Source of the DNA: Maribacter polysiphoniae
Lineage (GTDB): Bacteria; Bacteroidota; Bacteroidia; Flavobacteriales; Flavobacteriaceae
DNA length: 64,000 bases
NCBI RefSeq assembly: GCF_003148665.1
Contig: NZ_QGGQ01000008.1
Span: 159,142-223,141, forward strand
Reading direction: 5' to 3'
A program made the position numbers and the translations under genes. The first letter of the stretch is position 1. Each line of letters opens with the position of its first letter. Below are positions 16,874-25,954 of the stretch, piece by piece. The notes under the pieces are model-generated. The model saw only the letters and a list, made by a program, of their open reading frames with translations, was not told where the DNA came from and made no database searches.

Positions 16874-18364
16874 TTAATAACCAGGGTTTTGGTCAGCACT
16901 GGTCAAATTGGCGTTAGAACTAATTTCCCTGTCAGGGATAGGCCACAATTCGTGCTTACCTGCCTGAAAATTAGTGTCCGCCAATTCTGAAGCAACTATG
17001 CCCCAGCGGATCATATCATCAAAACGAACCTGCTCGCCATTCAGTTCTACCTTGCGTTCGTGTACAATAGCATCGAAAACCTGTGCCTTTGACAAGTTAA
17101 GTGGTAGATTGGCCAAACCGGCCCTTGTCCTTACCCTGTTTATTAACCCTATCGCATCCGCCTGTGTTCCCACTTCATTCTCACACTCGGCCATCATCAA
17201 AAGAACATCGGAATAGCGAATGATTTTTACATTGATGCCTGACTCCGATGCCTCATCGGTCTGCTTGTAATAATTTTGATATTTTTTCCAAGCAACGCTA
17301 CGGACATTACCCCCATTTTCTGCAAAATCATCTGCAACAAAGGTATTCTGCCCATTATTATAGGTATCTCCTGGGACATAAAAACTTCCTTGGAACCTAT
17401 TGTCGCCAGGTTCAAACTCGGCAACCAAATCATCTGAAGGATATACGTTGAACCAGTTAAGAACACCATAATCCTGACCTCTAAATGTGGCATGGTTTGG
17501 TCCTGAACCACTAACAGGGGAATCCCATTTAGCACCTGTACCCAAAGCAATATCATATTCAACTTCAAACACGGATTCTATTCCATGTTCAGTCTCTTCC
17601 TTAAAGTTATCGTAATAATCAGTTTCCAAATCATAACCGGACATTGCCTGAAAAGCATCCAAAGCCGCTCCATATTCCTTTTCATACAACAACACTTTTC
17701 CTAGGAATGCCTGTGCAGCCCCTTTAGTGGCCCTACCTTTATCTTCCTCAGACTTACGCAATAAATTGGCCGATGCAAAAGTCAAGTCCTCAACAATCAG
17801 ATTGATTACCTCAGCCTTGGTACTCCTTGGTGAACCTTCAGGAACATCTTCGGCAGTTCCCGAACGTATAGGGACACCACCAAACCTATTGACCAACAAC
17901 CAATAATAATATGCTCTCAAGAACCGTGCTTCACCAATAAACTTCCGCTTCCTGGCTGGACTCAATTCACTGTCTGAAATTTCATTGATCTTATCGGCAT
18001 TACCGATTATAAAATTGGCCTTATTGATTCCTCTATAGCAACTATCCCAATAATCGAATATTTGATTATTACTTGAATCGAATGAAAAATCCGCGAACGT
18101 AACCTTATCACCTTCCTGCTGGGAATTTCCCGCATTTTCATGTGACATGTTATCCATCATATAAAACATCAATCGTCCATACAGACCAAAGGGCTGAAGG
18201 TTTGCATATGCTGCATTTATTGCCGATTGAACCTGGGATTCATTCGAGAAAAAGGTGTCTGGTGACAATTGATTGGGGTTTGACAATTCCAGATCGTTCT
18301 CTGAACAGGAATCCACCAAAAACACTCCCATTAACAATATTACTAGTAGTTTATATTTTGACAT
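16874..18364 (-). CDS. SusD/RagB-family glycan-binding outer-membrane lipoprotein
   Basis: A 496-residue lipoprotein with lipobox VDSC. The SusD fold is clear: the early LSPDTFFSNESQVQSAINAAYANL, the helical-repeat segment ARFLRAYYYWLLVNRFGGVPI, GAAQAFLGKVLLYEKEY, and the C-terminal ERKVELNGEQVRFDDMIRWG with LWPIPDREI. SusD proteins form the lid of the SusC pore and bind the oligosaccharide at the surface. It follows susC by 12 bases and is followed by the binding-module lipoprotein, so it probably binds xylan oligosaccharides. Confidence 0.95.
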   Translation of the reverse strand: MSKYKLLVILLMGVFLVDSCSENDLELSNPNQLSPDTFFSNESQVQSAINAAYANLQPFGLYGRLMFYMMDNMSHENAGNSQQEGDKVTFADFSFDSSNNQIFDYWDSCYRGINKANFIIGNADKINEISDSELSPARKRKFIGEARFLRAYYYWLLVNRFGGVPIRSGTAEDVPEGSPRSTKAEVINLIVEDLTFASANLLRKSEEDKGRATKGAAQAFLGKVLLYEKEYGAALDAFQAMSGYDLETDYYDNFKEETEHGIESVFEVEYDIALGTGAKWDSPVSGSGPNHATFRGQDYGVLNWFNVYPSDDLVAEFEPGDNRFQGSFYVPGDTYNNGQNTFVADDFAENGGNVRSVAWKKYQNYYKQTDEASESGINVKIIRYSDVLLMMAECENEVGTQADAIGLINRVRTRAGLANLPLNLSKAQVFDAIVHERKVELNGEQVRFDDMIRWGIVASELADTNFQAGKHELWPIPDREISSNANLTSADQNPGY

Positions 18365-18376
18365 GATTATTTTTAT

Positions 18377-21367
18377 TTAAAATGTTACTTGAAGTCCTAA
18401 CAAAAATGATTTTGGTTGTGGGTATAAACCTCGATCAATACCAAATTCATTACCGCCCAATTCCGGATCCAAACCTGAATAATCAGTTATGGTAACTAGA
18501 TTTTGTCCACTGATATAAATTCTGAACTTGGATATATACTCTTCCAAGAAATTGCTTGAAAGGGTATAGCCTAAAGTCACATTCTTTAACCTGGCGTAAG
18601 ACCCATCCTCAACAAAACGATCGGACACTCCGTTGTTTTGTGGTGCTCCCAATGCCCTAGGTTCCGTACCCGATGGGTTTGATAAAGACCAACGATTATT
18701 ATTGTAGTCTTGGCTGATATTGAACAATCTATTGGCACCCCCTACCAAATCATAGGTGTTGGTATTGAATATTTCATTGCCGGATACCCCCGTTACGAAT
18801 AGATTAAAATCGAAATTCTTATAATTGGCATCGAAATTAAAACCATAGGTAAGGTCTGGGAAAGGGTTGCCTATGATATCCCTATCTTCAGAAGTAATAT
18901 CCCCATCATTGTTTAAATCCTTAAATCGAATATCTCCAGGTTGAACTGTAGTTTGACTAGGGTTCGCCGTGAATACAGCATCTACCTCCGCTTGATTTTG
19001 GTAGATACCATCGCTAACCAAACCATAGAAGTGAAAGAAAGACTCCCCAACCACTGTACGTGTAATGTTACCACCACCTTTAAAAGTTGAACCTACAACT
19101 CCATCAACTCCAGCTAAATTCAAAACTTTATTCTCTGTGGTACCCAAATTCAAGTTGGCCGACCAAGTAAAGTCACCTTCACTGTCCCTATACCCTAGGC
19201 TCAATTCAAATCCTTTGGTTTCACTAGACCCCAAGTTTACTGGTAAGCTACCTGAGTTAATACCGTTTGATGCTGGTGGTGGAATGTAAATCAATAAATC
19301 CTTACTGGTGTTTTTATAATATTCCAATGAAGCGGTAACCTTCTCTTGGAATAAACCAACGTCCAAACCAACATTCATGATTTCCTTGGACTCCCACTGT
19401 AAATCCTCATTGGCTCCACCATTGGCGGTAACCCCAAATGCGACCTCACCATTTATTGGGTATTCAAAGCCACCGGTCAATGTGGGCGCGTATAAATAGT
19501 CACCGATACCATCACTACCCGTTGTACCATAACTAGATCTAAGTTTTAAGGTACTGAAAGCCGTGTTTTTCATAAAGTTCTCTTTAGCGATATTCCATCC
19601 TAAAGAACCTGAATAGAAATTCGCCCAACGACTGTTGGCTCCAAAGCGGGAAGAAGCATCGCGTCTAATTGAAGCCGAAGCAATATACTTGTTGTCATAA
19701 TTGTAGTTTACACGTCCTAAATACCCCAATTTATTGGTTTCATAGGAACTACTACCCAAGCTAGAATCCTCATTAGACAATTGGTCAACTTCATCGGTAA
19801 CGGCATTTCTACTTCCCATGCCCACATTACTGGATTTACCTTCATATTTTTCAACCAATGCCAACAATTCAATATTATGATGGTCGGCTATGGTTCTATT
19901 ATATCTAAGGCTGTTATTGAAAATAATGGTTTGTCCGTAACCTTTACTTCTTGAAATGGACGCATAATCCTGTGCATGGGTTATACTGCCCGTTACACTA
20001 TCATCACTAAAGGAAGGTACAAAACGTTTATTGTCATATGTATAGTAATCCAACCCTACCTGGGATTTGAAATTAAGTCCGTCCAGAATCTCGAGTTCAG
20101 CATAAATATTCCCGATAATACCGACATTCTTATTTACCGCATCACCAAGTGTTTGCACCCTAACCGGGTTTTCTGCATCCTGACCATCCACTGAGGAGGA
20201 AGGCCCTTGAAAACCACCCAAATTATTTGGATTGTAAACCGGCAAATAAGGAGCGGCTTTTACGGCATGTTCCAATACCGTTCTACCCCCAGAGCTCAAC
20301 TCTGGATTCTGTTTGCTAAAGGCCACGGACATAGACTCCCCAACCGTTAGTTTTCCAAACTTCGCTGAACTGTTGGCCCTAAAGGAATACCTTTCAAAAC
20401 CAGTTTTCACCAAGGTACCTTCTTGCTTTAAATATTCAGCGGAAAAATACTGTGAGCCATTTTCATCCCCCTTGGAAAATGATAAATTATAATCCTGGAT
20501 TATACCTTGCCTAAAAACCTCATCTTGCCAATCTGTATTATTTTGATAAAGCTCCAAAGGCCTATCTGGAAATACCCCCAAGTCAGCAGCATATTTTAAG
20601 TATTCAACAGTATTTAAAACATCATAACGCTTTGTTACGGATTGGTAACCTGTATAAGTATTAAAGTTAAGTTGGCCCTTACCCCCTTTTCCTTTTTTCG
20701 TGGTCACCAGGATTACCCCGTTAGATCCTTGTGCACCATAAACCGCTGTGGTAGATGCATCCTTTAAGACCGATACATTTTCTATATCATTTGGACTAAT
20801 ACCTGAAAGGTTACCGACAATAACCCCATCTACAACAAATAATGGACTGTTGTTGTTTAAGGAACCTAATCCACGGATCAACACCGAGGGCGTAGAACCG
20901 GGAACCCCACTATTGGCAATGGTGAGTCCTGCCGATCTTCCTTGTAAGGCAGATTCCGCATTGGTCACTGGCAAAGCACTGATCTCTTCAGACCCTACTG
21001 TTGAGATGGCCCCTGTCACTGCCACCCTACTCTGTTTACCGTAACCAACGATTACGACTTCCTCCAATTGTTCCGAAGAAGTTTCCAACACAACATTGAT
21101 GGTGGTCTGATTACCTACCTGAATCGTTTGTGTGCGTGTACCAACGTAACTAAATACCAGTACGTCCGTGGCGTTAAGGTTATCGATGGAATAATTTCCG
21201 TCAAAATCCGTTGAAACACCGTTCGCTGTCCCTTGTACCACAACCGAGGCTACGGGTAGGGGCATACCTGAATCATCTGTCACAGTCCCTCGAACAGTCT
21301 GTTGCGACAGCATGCTTTGTGAAAAAATCATCACAACTGCGATAATTGCAATTTTCAATTTGGTCAT
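18377..21367 (-). CDS. SusC/RagA-family TonB-dependent outer-membrane transporter
   Basis: A 996-residue outer-membrane protein. A signal peptide (to about residue 22) is followed by the carboxypeptidase-D-like domain (VRGTVTDDSGMPLPVASV, DFDGNYSI), a TonB-box-like stretch near EEVVIVGYGKQ, the plug domain with ALQGRSAGL and PLFVVDGVIVGNLSGISPNDIENVSVLKDAS plus AVYGAQGSNGVILVTTKKG, and a long beta-barrel ending in aromatic LLGLQVTF. It imports oligosaccharides with energy from TonB-ExbBD. It is the first large gene of the minus-strand xylan operon. Its 187-nt upstream region contains a small membrane-peptide ORF and a -7 element. Confidence 0.95.
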   Translation of the reverse strand: MTKLKIAIIAVVMIFSQSMLSQQTVRGTVTDDSGMPLPVASVVVQGTANGVSTDFDGNYSIDNLNATDVLVFSYVGTRTQTIQVGNQTTINVVLETSSEQLEEVVIVGYGKQSRVAVTGAISTVGSEEISALPVTNAESALQGRSAGLTIANSGVPGSTPSVLIRGLGSLNNNSPLFVVDGVIVGNLSGISPNDIENVSVLKDASTTAVYGAQGSNGVILVTTKKGKGGKGQLNFNTYTGYQSVTKRYDVLNTVEYLKYAADLGVFPDRPLELYQNNTDWQDEVFRQGIIQDYNLSFSKGDENGSQYFSAEYLKQEGTLVKTGFERYSFRANSSAKFGKLTVGESMSVAFSKQNPELSSGGRTVLEHAVKAAPYLPVYNPNNLGGFQGPSSSVDGQDAENPVRVQTLGDAVNKNVGIIGNIYAELEILDGLNFKSQVGLDYYTYDNKRFVPSFSDDSVTGSITHAQDYASISRSKGYGQTIIFNNSLRYNRTIADHHNIELLALVEKYEGKSSNVGMGSRNAVTDEVDQLSNEDSSLGSSSYETNKLGYLGRVNYNYDNKYIASASIRRDASSRFGANSRWANFYSGSLGWNIAKENFMKNTAFSTLKLRSSYGTTGSDGIGDYLYAPTLTGGFEYPINGEVAFGVTANGGANEDLQWESKEIMNVGLDVGLFQEKVTASLEYYKNTSKDLLIYIPPPASNGINSGSLPVNLGSSETKGFELSLGYRDSEGDFTWSANLNLGTTENKVLNLAGVDGVVGSTFKGGGNITRTVVGESFFHFYGLVSDGIYQNQAEVDAVFTANPSQTTVQPGDIRFKDLNNDGDITSEDRDIIGNPFPDLTYGFNFDANYKNFDFNLFVTGVSGNEIFNTNTYDLVGGANRLFNISQDYNNNRWSLSNPSGTEPRALGAPQNNGVSDRFVEDGSYARLKNVTLGYTLSSNFLEEYISKFRIYISGQNLVTITDYSGLDPELGGNEFGIDRGLYPQPKSFLLGLQVTF

Positions 21368-21436
21368 CCTTGAGTTTGTTTAAGTTAATTTTAGTTTATT
21401 TAAAAGGTTGGTTTCTTTGAGGGAATTCCAGTTCCT

Positions 21437-21535
21437 TCAAATCACATACGTAAAAAGAAATCCGATAAAAATCAAGATCAAACCTATAAGCAAGACTTCT
21501 CCCAAGATTTTTAATTTTGAATATTTTTTCTTCAT
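21437..21535 (-). CDS. Candidate 32-residue single-pass membrane peptide in the susC leader
   Basis: Open frame of 32 codons plus stop with an ATG at 21535. The product begins with a Lys-rich stretch (MKKKYSKLK) and then one continuous hydrophobic segment of about 21 residues (LLIGLILIFIGFLF core), ending YVI. This is the layout of a genuine small inner-membrane protein or a signal-anchor. The -7 element TATTTTTG lies about 26 bases upstream, so the ORF would be the first on the susC mRNA. It is 69 bases before the susC start. No family is recognised, and a chance ORF in AT-rich DNA cannot be excluded. Confidence 0.45.
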   Translation of the reverse strand: MKKKYSKLKILGEVLLIGLILIFIGFLFTYVI

Positions 21536-21560
21536 CCCTAATACGACTATGCACCACTAT

Positions 21561-21568
21561 CAAAAATA
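21561..21568 (-). promoter_or_regulatory. Putative -7 element of the xylan susC operon
   Basis: TATTTTTG on the minus strand matches TAnnTTTG. The -33 TTG is not at ideal spacing, which fits an activator-dependent promoter. Transcription would start near 21554. Confidence 0.45.
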
Positions 21569-21651
21569 TATTTGTATTATAACTTTGAATGCCAAGTATT
21601 GAGCAGTAGGTGAAACTAATGTTGCAAATGGGCCGTACTTTACCCTTTACA

Positions 21652-21681
21652 CAACATTTGTGTTAATTGACGCAACATTTG
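21652..21681 (-). promoter_or_regulatory. Direct repeat, likely HTCS binding site
   Basis: CAAATGTTG occurs twice on the minus strand, at 21673-21681 and 21652-21660. The spacing is exactly 21 bp (two helical turns), with extended similarity ACAAATGTTGYGTMAA. Two-turn direct repeats are the expected target of a dimeric AraC-type DNA-binding domain such as that of the neighbouring HTCS. The repeat is about 100 bases upstream of the predicted transcription start. A further related element, CATTTGCAACAT, follows closer to the promoter. Confidence 0.55.
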
Positions 21682-21755
21682 TTGTAAATGACTATGAATC
21701 ATTAACATTAAAACAAAAATGAAGTGATAAAGGTGGTAATTTGTGCTAGGAAAAG

Positions 21756-24700
21756 TTAAGGTCTCACCACATCTGTCGGAAGGACCCCAAATAATGCCTT
21801 GAAACATTTTGTGAAATAGGAAGGGGATGAAAACCCTACTTGATAGCAAACCTCGCTGATGTTTATTTCCACATCAGTTTCAATGATCTGCTTGGCTTTC
21901 TGCAATCTGACGTTTCGTAAAAATTCATTTACGGTCTGCCCAGTAAGTGTTTTAATCTTTCGGTATAGTTGGCTACGACTTAAATTGAGCTCTTTGGCCA
22001 ATAACTCCACACTCAAATCGGGATCGCTTATGTTCTCATGGACATAATTCAACACCTTTTGTATAAATCCTTTATCCAGTGAGGTGTTATTTGTGTTTTC
22101 ATCACCACCACTGATATTCCTAAAATATTTATCAAAGATGATTTGTCGACTTGTGATCAATTGATTGAGTCTAAGCCTTAACAGCCTCATATCAAATGGT
22201 TTGACCATATAGGCATCGGCACCGAATTCTATTCCCTCGATCCTATCGTCTATTTTGGCTTTTGCGGTCAGCATCAACAAAGGTATATGGCTGGTCCTCA
22301 AATCCTCCTTAATAAACTTACAGAACATAAACCCATCCATATTCGGCATAATGACATCTGTCAAGATAATGTCCGGTAAAATATCTTTTGCGATTTTTAG
22401 CCCTTCTTTACCGTCTTTGGCCACGACTACCTTGTATTGTTCCTTAAACTCATCTTTTAAATAATTGCGTAGCTCCGCATTATCCTCAACGATCAACAGT
22501 GTGTAAGACTTATATTTAGGGGGTGATTTTTCCTCTTGCCCCTCCATTTCCCCTTTTTCACTATCAATTACCCCAAAGGATTCCCTAGAAGAAGGTCTCA
22601 AGGCTTTCGATTCTTCCAAAAGAAGCTCATTTTCACTAAAATACTCCTTCCCTTTGGGCAAAACTATTCTAAATGATGTGCCCTTTCCTAATTCACTGGT
22701 CACCTCAATCTTTCCTTTATGCAACTGCACGAAGCTTTGTACCACCTCGAGTCCTATACCGGTTCCCCCGTAATAGGTTTCATTAAGGTTTTTTACTTGA
22801 TAGAAACGTTCAAATATTTTCCCGACCTGTTCTTCCGTTAACCCTGGTCCTGTATCGGAAATAACTATTTCGACAACCTTTATTGGTTCATTTTCATCAA
22901 CCAATGGCAATTTTTCAAAAATATCGTTTGATACGATATCCAAGGTTATACCCCCACCCTCATTCGTAACTTTCATTGCATTGGAAAGAATATTGAAAAT
23001 GATTTTCTCCAACATTTTCTCATCGGCATAAATGGGAATATGATCTTGGTCTTTATCGATGGTCAAGTGTATGTTCTTGCTTAATGCCTCCGCTTCGAAA
23101 TAATCTATTACCTCATTCGATAATACACTTAAATCAAGTTCCTTTACTTTGATATTCACTTTGTTATGTTCCAGTTTCCTGAAATCCATAAGCTCATTGA
23201 TAAGCCGATAAAGCCTATCCGTATTCTTATAGATAACGTTGTGTTTATCCCTGATCTTCGCCGGTAGGTTAAGGGTCTTATCCCCAATAATATCTTTAAG
23301 AGGGTTTATTATAAGTGTCAAAGGGGTTCTGAATTCATGAGAAATATTGGTAAAGAATTGTAGTTTCTGCTTATACAATTCATCTTCCCTTGCCCGTTGG
23401 TCCCTTTCGGCACGAATCAATTGTTTTTCCTTTATTCGTTTCTGTGTGACCAAATTCAACAGATACACCCCTAACATGAATAAACACAGATAACAAAGAA
23501 GTGCGATATTCGTTTTCCACCAAGGAGGTAGTACGGTAATCTTTAGTTCTAAGGGAGTCTCATTCCAAATTCCATCATTGTTCGCTGATTTTAATTTAAA
23601 GGTATATTCCCCCTGATCCAAATTGGTATAGGTCGCACTTCTTTGACTCCCCACATAATTCCAAGAATCCTCCAATCCCTCAAGGTAATAGGCATATTGG
23701 TTCTTTTCTGGTCGCGTATAATTAATGCCGACATAGTCTATGGTGAAAACAGACTGTGTATGATCTAATGTGATTTCTTTTGTTTCGGAAATGACCTTTT
23801 TCAAAGGGGATCCTTCCCCATTGGCAACTACCCCCTCATTAAAAAGCTTAAACCCTGTCAAATATAATCTTGGAACCCCTTTGTTTTGGCTAATCTCGTT
23901 GGGGTCAAAAAAATCAATGCCTTTATAATTCCCAAAATAGAGGATGCCTTGGTCATCTTGCAGTACTGCATTGAAATTGAAATCATCGGAAAGCAATCCA
24001 TCGTTTTGGGTATAGTTGGTAAACTCCCCTTGCGACAGATTGATTTTGGTAATACCCGAGTTACCACTTATCCAAATATTGTCGTTATCACTTTCTAAAA
24101 CACTGGATACCGTTTCATCATTTAGACCAATGATCTCATTGTAAAAAACATATTCATTCGTTTCATCATCATAACTACATAGGCCCGAGCCCCTAGTGCC
24201 TATCAAAATTTTACCATCCTTACTTTCATATAAGGAAAGTATATGATTCGCACTGGTCTTATTTTGACTTGTGTTATGAACCTTTTCCGCAAGGGATTTC
24301 ACTACGAACCCTCCCGAACGTTCCTGAGTGACCTTAAAAAGGCCTTGGGTCGTACCCAACCATAGGTTATTCTTGGTGTCGACCAATACTTTTCGGATAG
24401 CACTGGTATGGATTTCATTTTGTACGAAGGGCTCTGAAGTATGCCGAATAAACTCCTGGGTTTTCGGATTGTACGAAATGAGTCCATCGTAGAAGGTCCC
24501 AATCCAAATTGTACCATCAGCACCCTCCGCAAAACTCATTATACGGTTGGAATTAAATACATCGGGTAGATTTTTGCTACTGAAATTGGTAAAAGAATAG
24601 GAGCCTTCCTTCAAAAGAAATAGTCCATTTTGCCAGCTTCCGACCCACAAATTTTTATGACTATCAAAAAATATGGTTTGAATATCCGAACTTTTTAGCC

Positions 24701-25940
24701 CGGAATACCTGCTTTTACCCCGCCCAATATGCTCAAACCTATTCGTCGTAGGATCATAGGTGTCAATACCCCCACCATCCATGCTTATCCAAAGTTTTCG
24801 ATCATCACCCATTAAAATACCGGTAACAGACCCCACATCCAATGAATTTGTTTTATAGGGCAGACTTTCAAGACCCTTGAATTTATCGTACAAACTATCG
24901 TAAACAGATATACCACTGTTATAATAGCCGACCCAAATCCTGTTATCGGTATCCAATAACAACGCCCAAATTGAATTTGAACTAATGCTTTTTTTATCGG
25001 TTTTATCCTGAACATACCTATTGATGAGATTGCCATTGACCCCCATATGAAATAGACCGTCATTCTCTGTACCCACCAAAACAGTACCATCGGCAAGTTG
25101 GACCATATCCAGTATTCGTTTGTCGGTAATATCGTAATGGCTAATGGCATCCAAGCCACCCTTTTCGATCCCTTTTTCAATTTTATAGACCCCTTGCGAT
25201 ACGGTGCCTATCCATATAGAACTGTCATGGGCCAACAAAATGGACTGAACCTGATGCTTAAAGGTAACCAAGCCTTTATCGGTATTGAAATACGAAAATT
25301 TGAACTTATTGTCCTCTTTATGGTATTCCTCCAGACCTAAACTGGTACCCGCATAAATTTTGCCTTCCCCACTAACCTTTATATCATTGACATTCACAAT
25401 ATTCCTTGAGGAAGCAAAATTGGAAGCCACCCGTCTAATAATCGAATCCCCTGCCGCCAATCTGAAATAACCATTCTCAAAACTCCCAATGAAGATATTA
25501 TCCGAAGCATCGCCATAAATCGTAAATGCCGAAAAATTGTAAATACCACTTTTATTGTTCCTTTCGAATGGAATCCGTACGAATTTATCCAAGTCCCTAT
25601 CATAAAGGTTCAACCCGTTCTCGGTGCCTATCCAAAGTCTATTTTTCGTATCTAAATAGGTGCAGTGTATTAAGCTACTATTTAAGGAAGTAGAATCATT
25701 AATCCGATGTTTGTAAGATGTATAATCAATACCATCGAATTTATACAGGCCTTCACCGTTGGTTCCCATCCATATAAAACCATTTTGGTCCTGTATTATG
25801 GTAGAAACCGCAACCTTGGAAATACCATCTTTGATATTCTCAAATTCAAAGCGCTTGGTTGCTTCCTGAGCCATTACAAGCACAGAACCCAGTGTACTAA
25901 GAAATACAAAAAAAAGATTTATCCTATTTCTATTGCTCAT
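21756..25940 (-). CDS. Hybrid two-component system regulator (HTCS) of the xylan locus
   Basis: A 1394-residue one-protein sensor and regulator. In order: signal sequence (to about 25); a periplasmic double beta-propeller sensor of repeats such as NGFIWMGTNGEGLYKFDG and NRLWIGTENGLNLYD (about 30-720); a Y_Y_Y domain ending YTFKLKSANNDG; one transmembrane segment (WKTNIALLCYLCLFMLGVYLL); a HisKA domain with phosphoacceptor His868 in NISHEFRTPL; an ATPase domain (NILSNAMKV, GTGIGLEVV); a receiver with Asp1195 in ILTDVIMPNMDG; and an AraC-type DNA-binding domain to the C-terminus. Such proteins bind an oligosaccharide in the periplasm and activate the adjacent susCD genes. It follows the DUF5060 gene by 14 bases and lies upstream of susC on the same strand. 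Confidence 0.95.
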   Translation of the reverse strand: MSNRNRINLFFVFLSTLGSVLVMAQEATKRFEFENIKDGISKVAVSTIIQDQNGFIWMGTNGEGLYKFDGIDYTSYKHRINDSTSLNSSLIHCTYLDTKNRLWIGTENGLNLYDRDLDKFVRIPFERNNKSGIYNFSAFTIYGDASDNIFIGSFENGYFRLAAGDSIIRRVASNFASSRNIVNVNDIKVSGEGKIYAGTSLGLEEYHKEDNKFKFSYFNTDKGLVTFKHQVQSILLAHDSSIWIGTVSQGVYKIEKGIEKGGLDAISHYDITDKRILDMVQLADGTVLVGTENDGLFHMGVNGNLINRYVQDKTDKKSISSNSIWALLLDTDNRIWVGYYNSGISVYDSLYDKFKGLESLPYKTNSLDVGSVTGILMGDDRKLWISMDGGGIDTYDPTTNRFEHIGRGKSRYSGLKSSDIQTIFFDSHKNLWVGSWQNGLFLLKEGSYSFTNFSSKNLPDVFNSNRIMSFAEGADGTIWIGTFYDGLISYNPKTQEFIRHTSEPFVQNEIHTSAIRKVLVDTKNNLWLGTTQGLFKVTQERSGGFVVKSLAEKVHNTSQNKTSANHILSLYESKDGKILIGTRGSGLCSYDDETNEYVFYNEIIGLNDETVSSVLESDNDNIWISGNSGITKINLSQGEFTNYTQNDGLLSDDFNFNAVLQDDQGILYFGNYKGIDFFDPNEISQNKGVPRLYLTGFKLFNEGVVANGEGSPLKKVISETKEITLDHTQSVFTIDYVGINYTRPEKNQYAYYLEGLEDSWNYVGSQRSATYTNLDQGEYTFKLKSANNDGIWNETPLELKITVLPPWWKTNIALLCYLCLFMLGVYLLNLVTQKRIKEKQLIRAERDQRAREDELYKQKLQFFTNISHEFRTPLTLIINPLKDIIGDKTLNLPAKIRDKHNVIYKNTDRLYRLINELMDFRKLEHNKVNIKVKELDLSVLSNEVIDYFEAEALSKNIHLTIDKDQDHIPIYADEKMLEKIIFNILSNAMKVTNEGGGITLDIVSNDIFEKLPLVDENEPIKVVEIVISDTGPGLTEEQVGKIFERFYQVKNLNETYYGGTGIGLEVVQSFVQLHKGKIEVTSELGKGTSFRIVLPKGKEYFSENELLLEESKALRPSSRESFGVIDSEKGEMEGQEEKSPPKYKSYTLLIVEDNAELRNYLKDEFKEQYKVVVAKDGKEGLKIAKDILPDIILTDVIMPNMDGFMFCKFIKEDLRTSHIPLLMLTAKAKIDDRIEGIEFGADAYMVKPFDMRLLRLRLNQLITSRQIIFDKYFRNISGGDENTNNTSLDKGFIQKVLNYVHENISDPDLSVELLAKELNLSRSQLYRKIKTLTGQTVNEFLRNVRLQKAKQIIETDVEINISEVCYQVGFSSPSYFTKCFKALFGVLPTDVVRP

Positions 25941-25954
25941 ATATATAACAGGGA

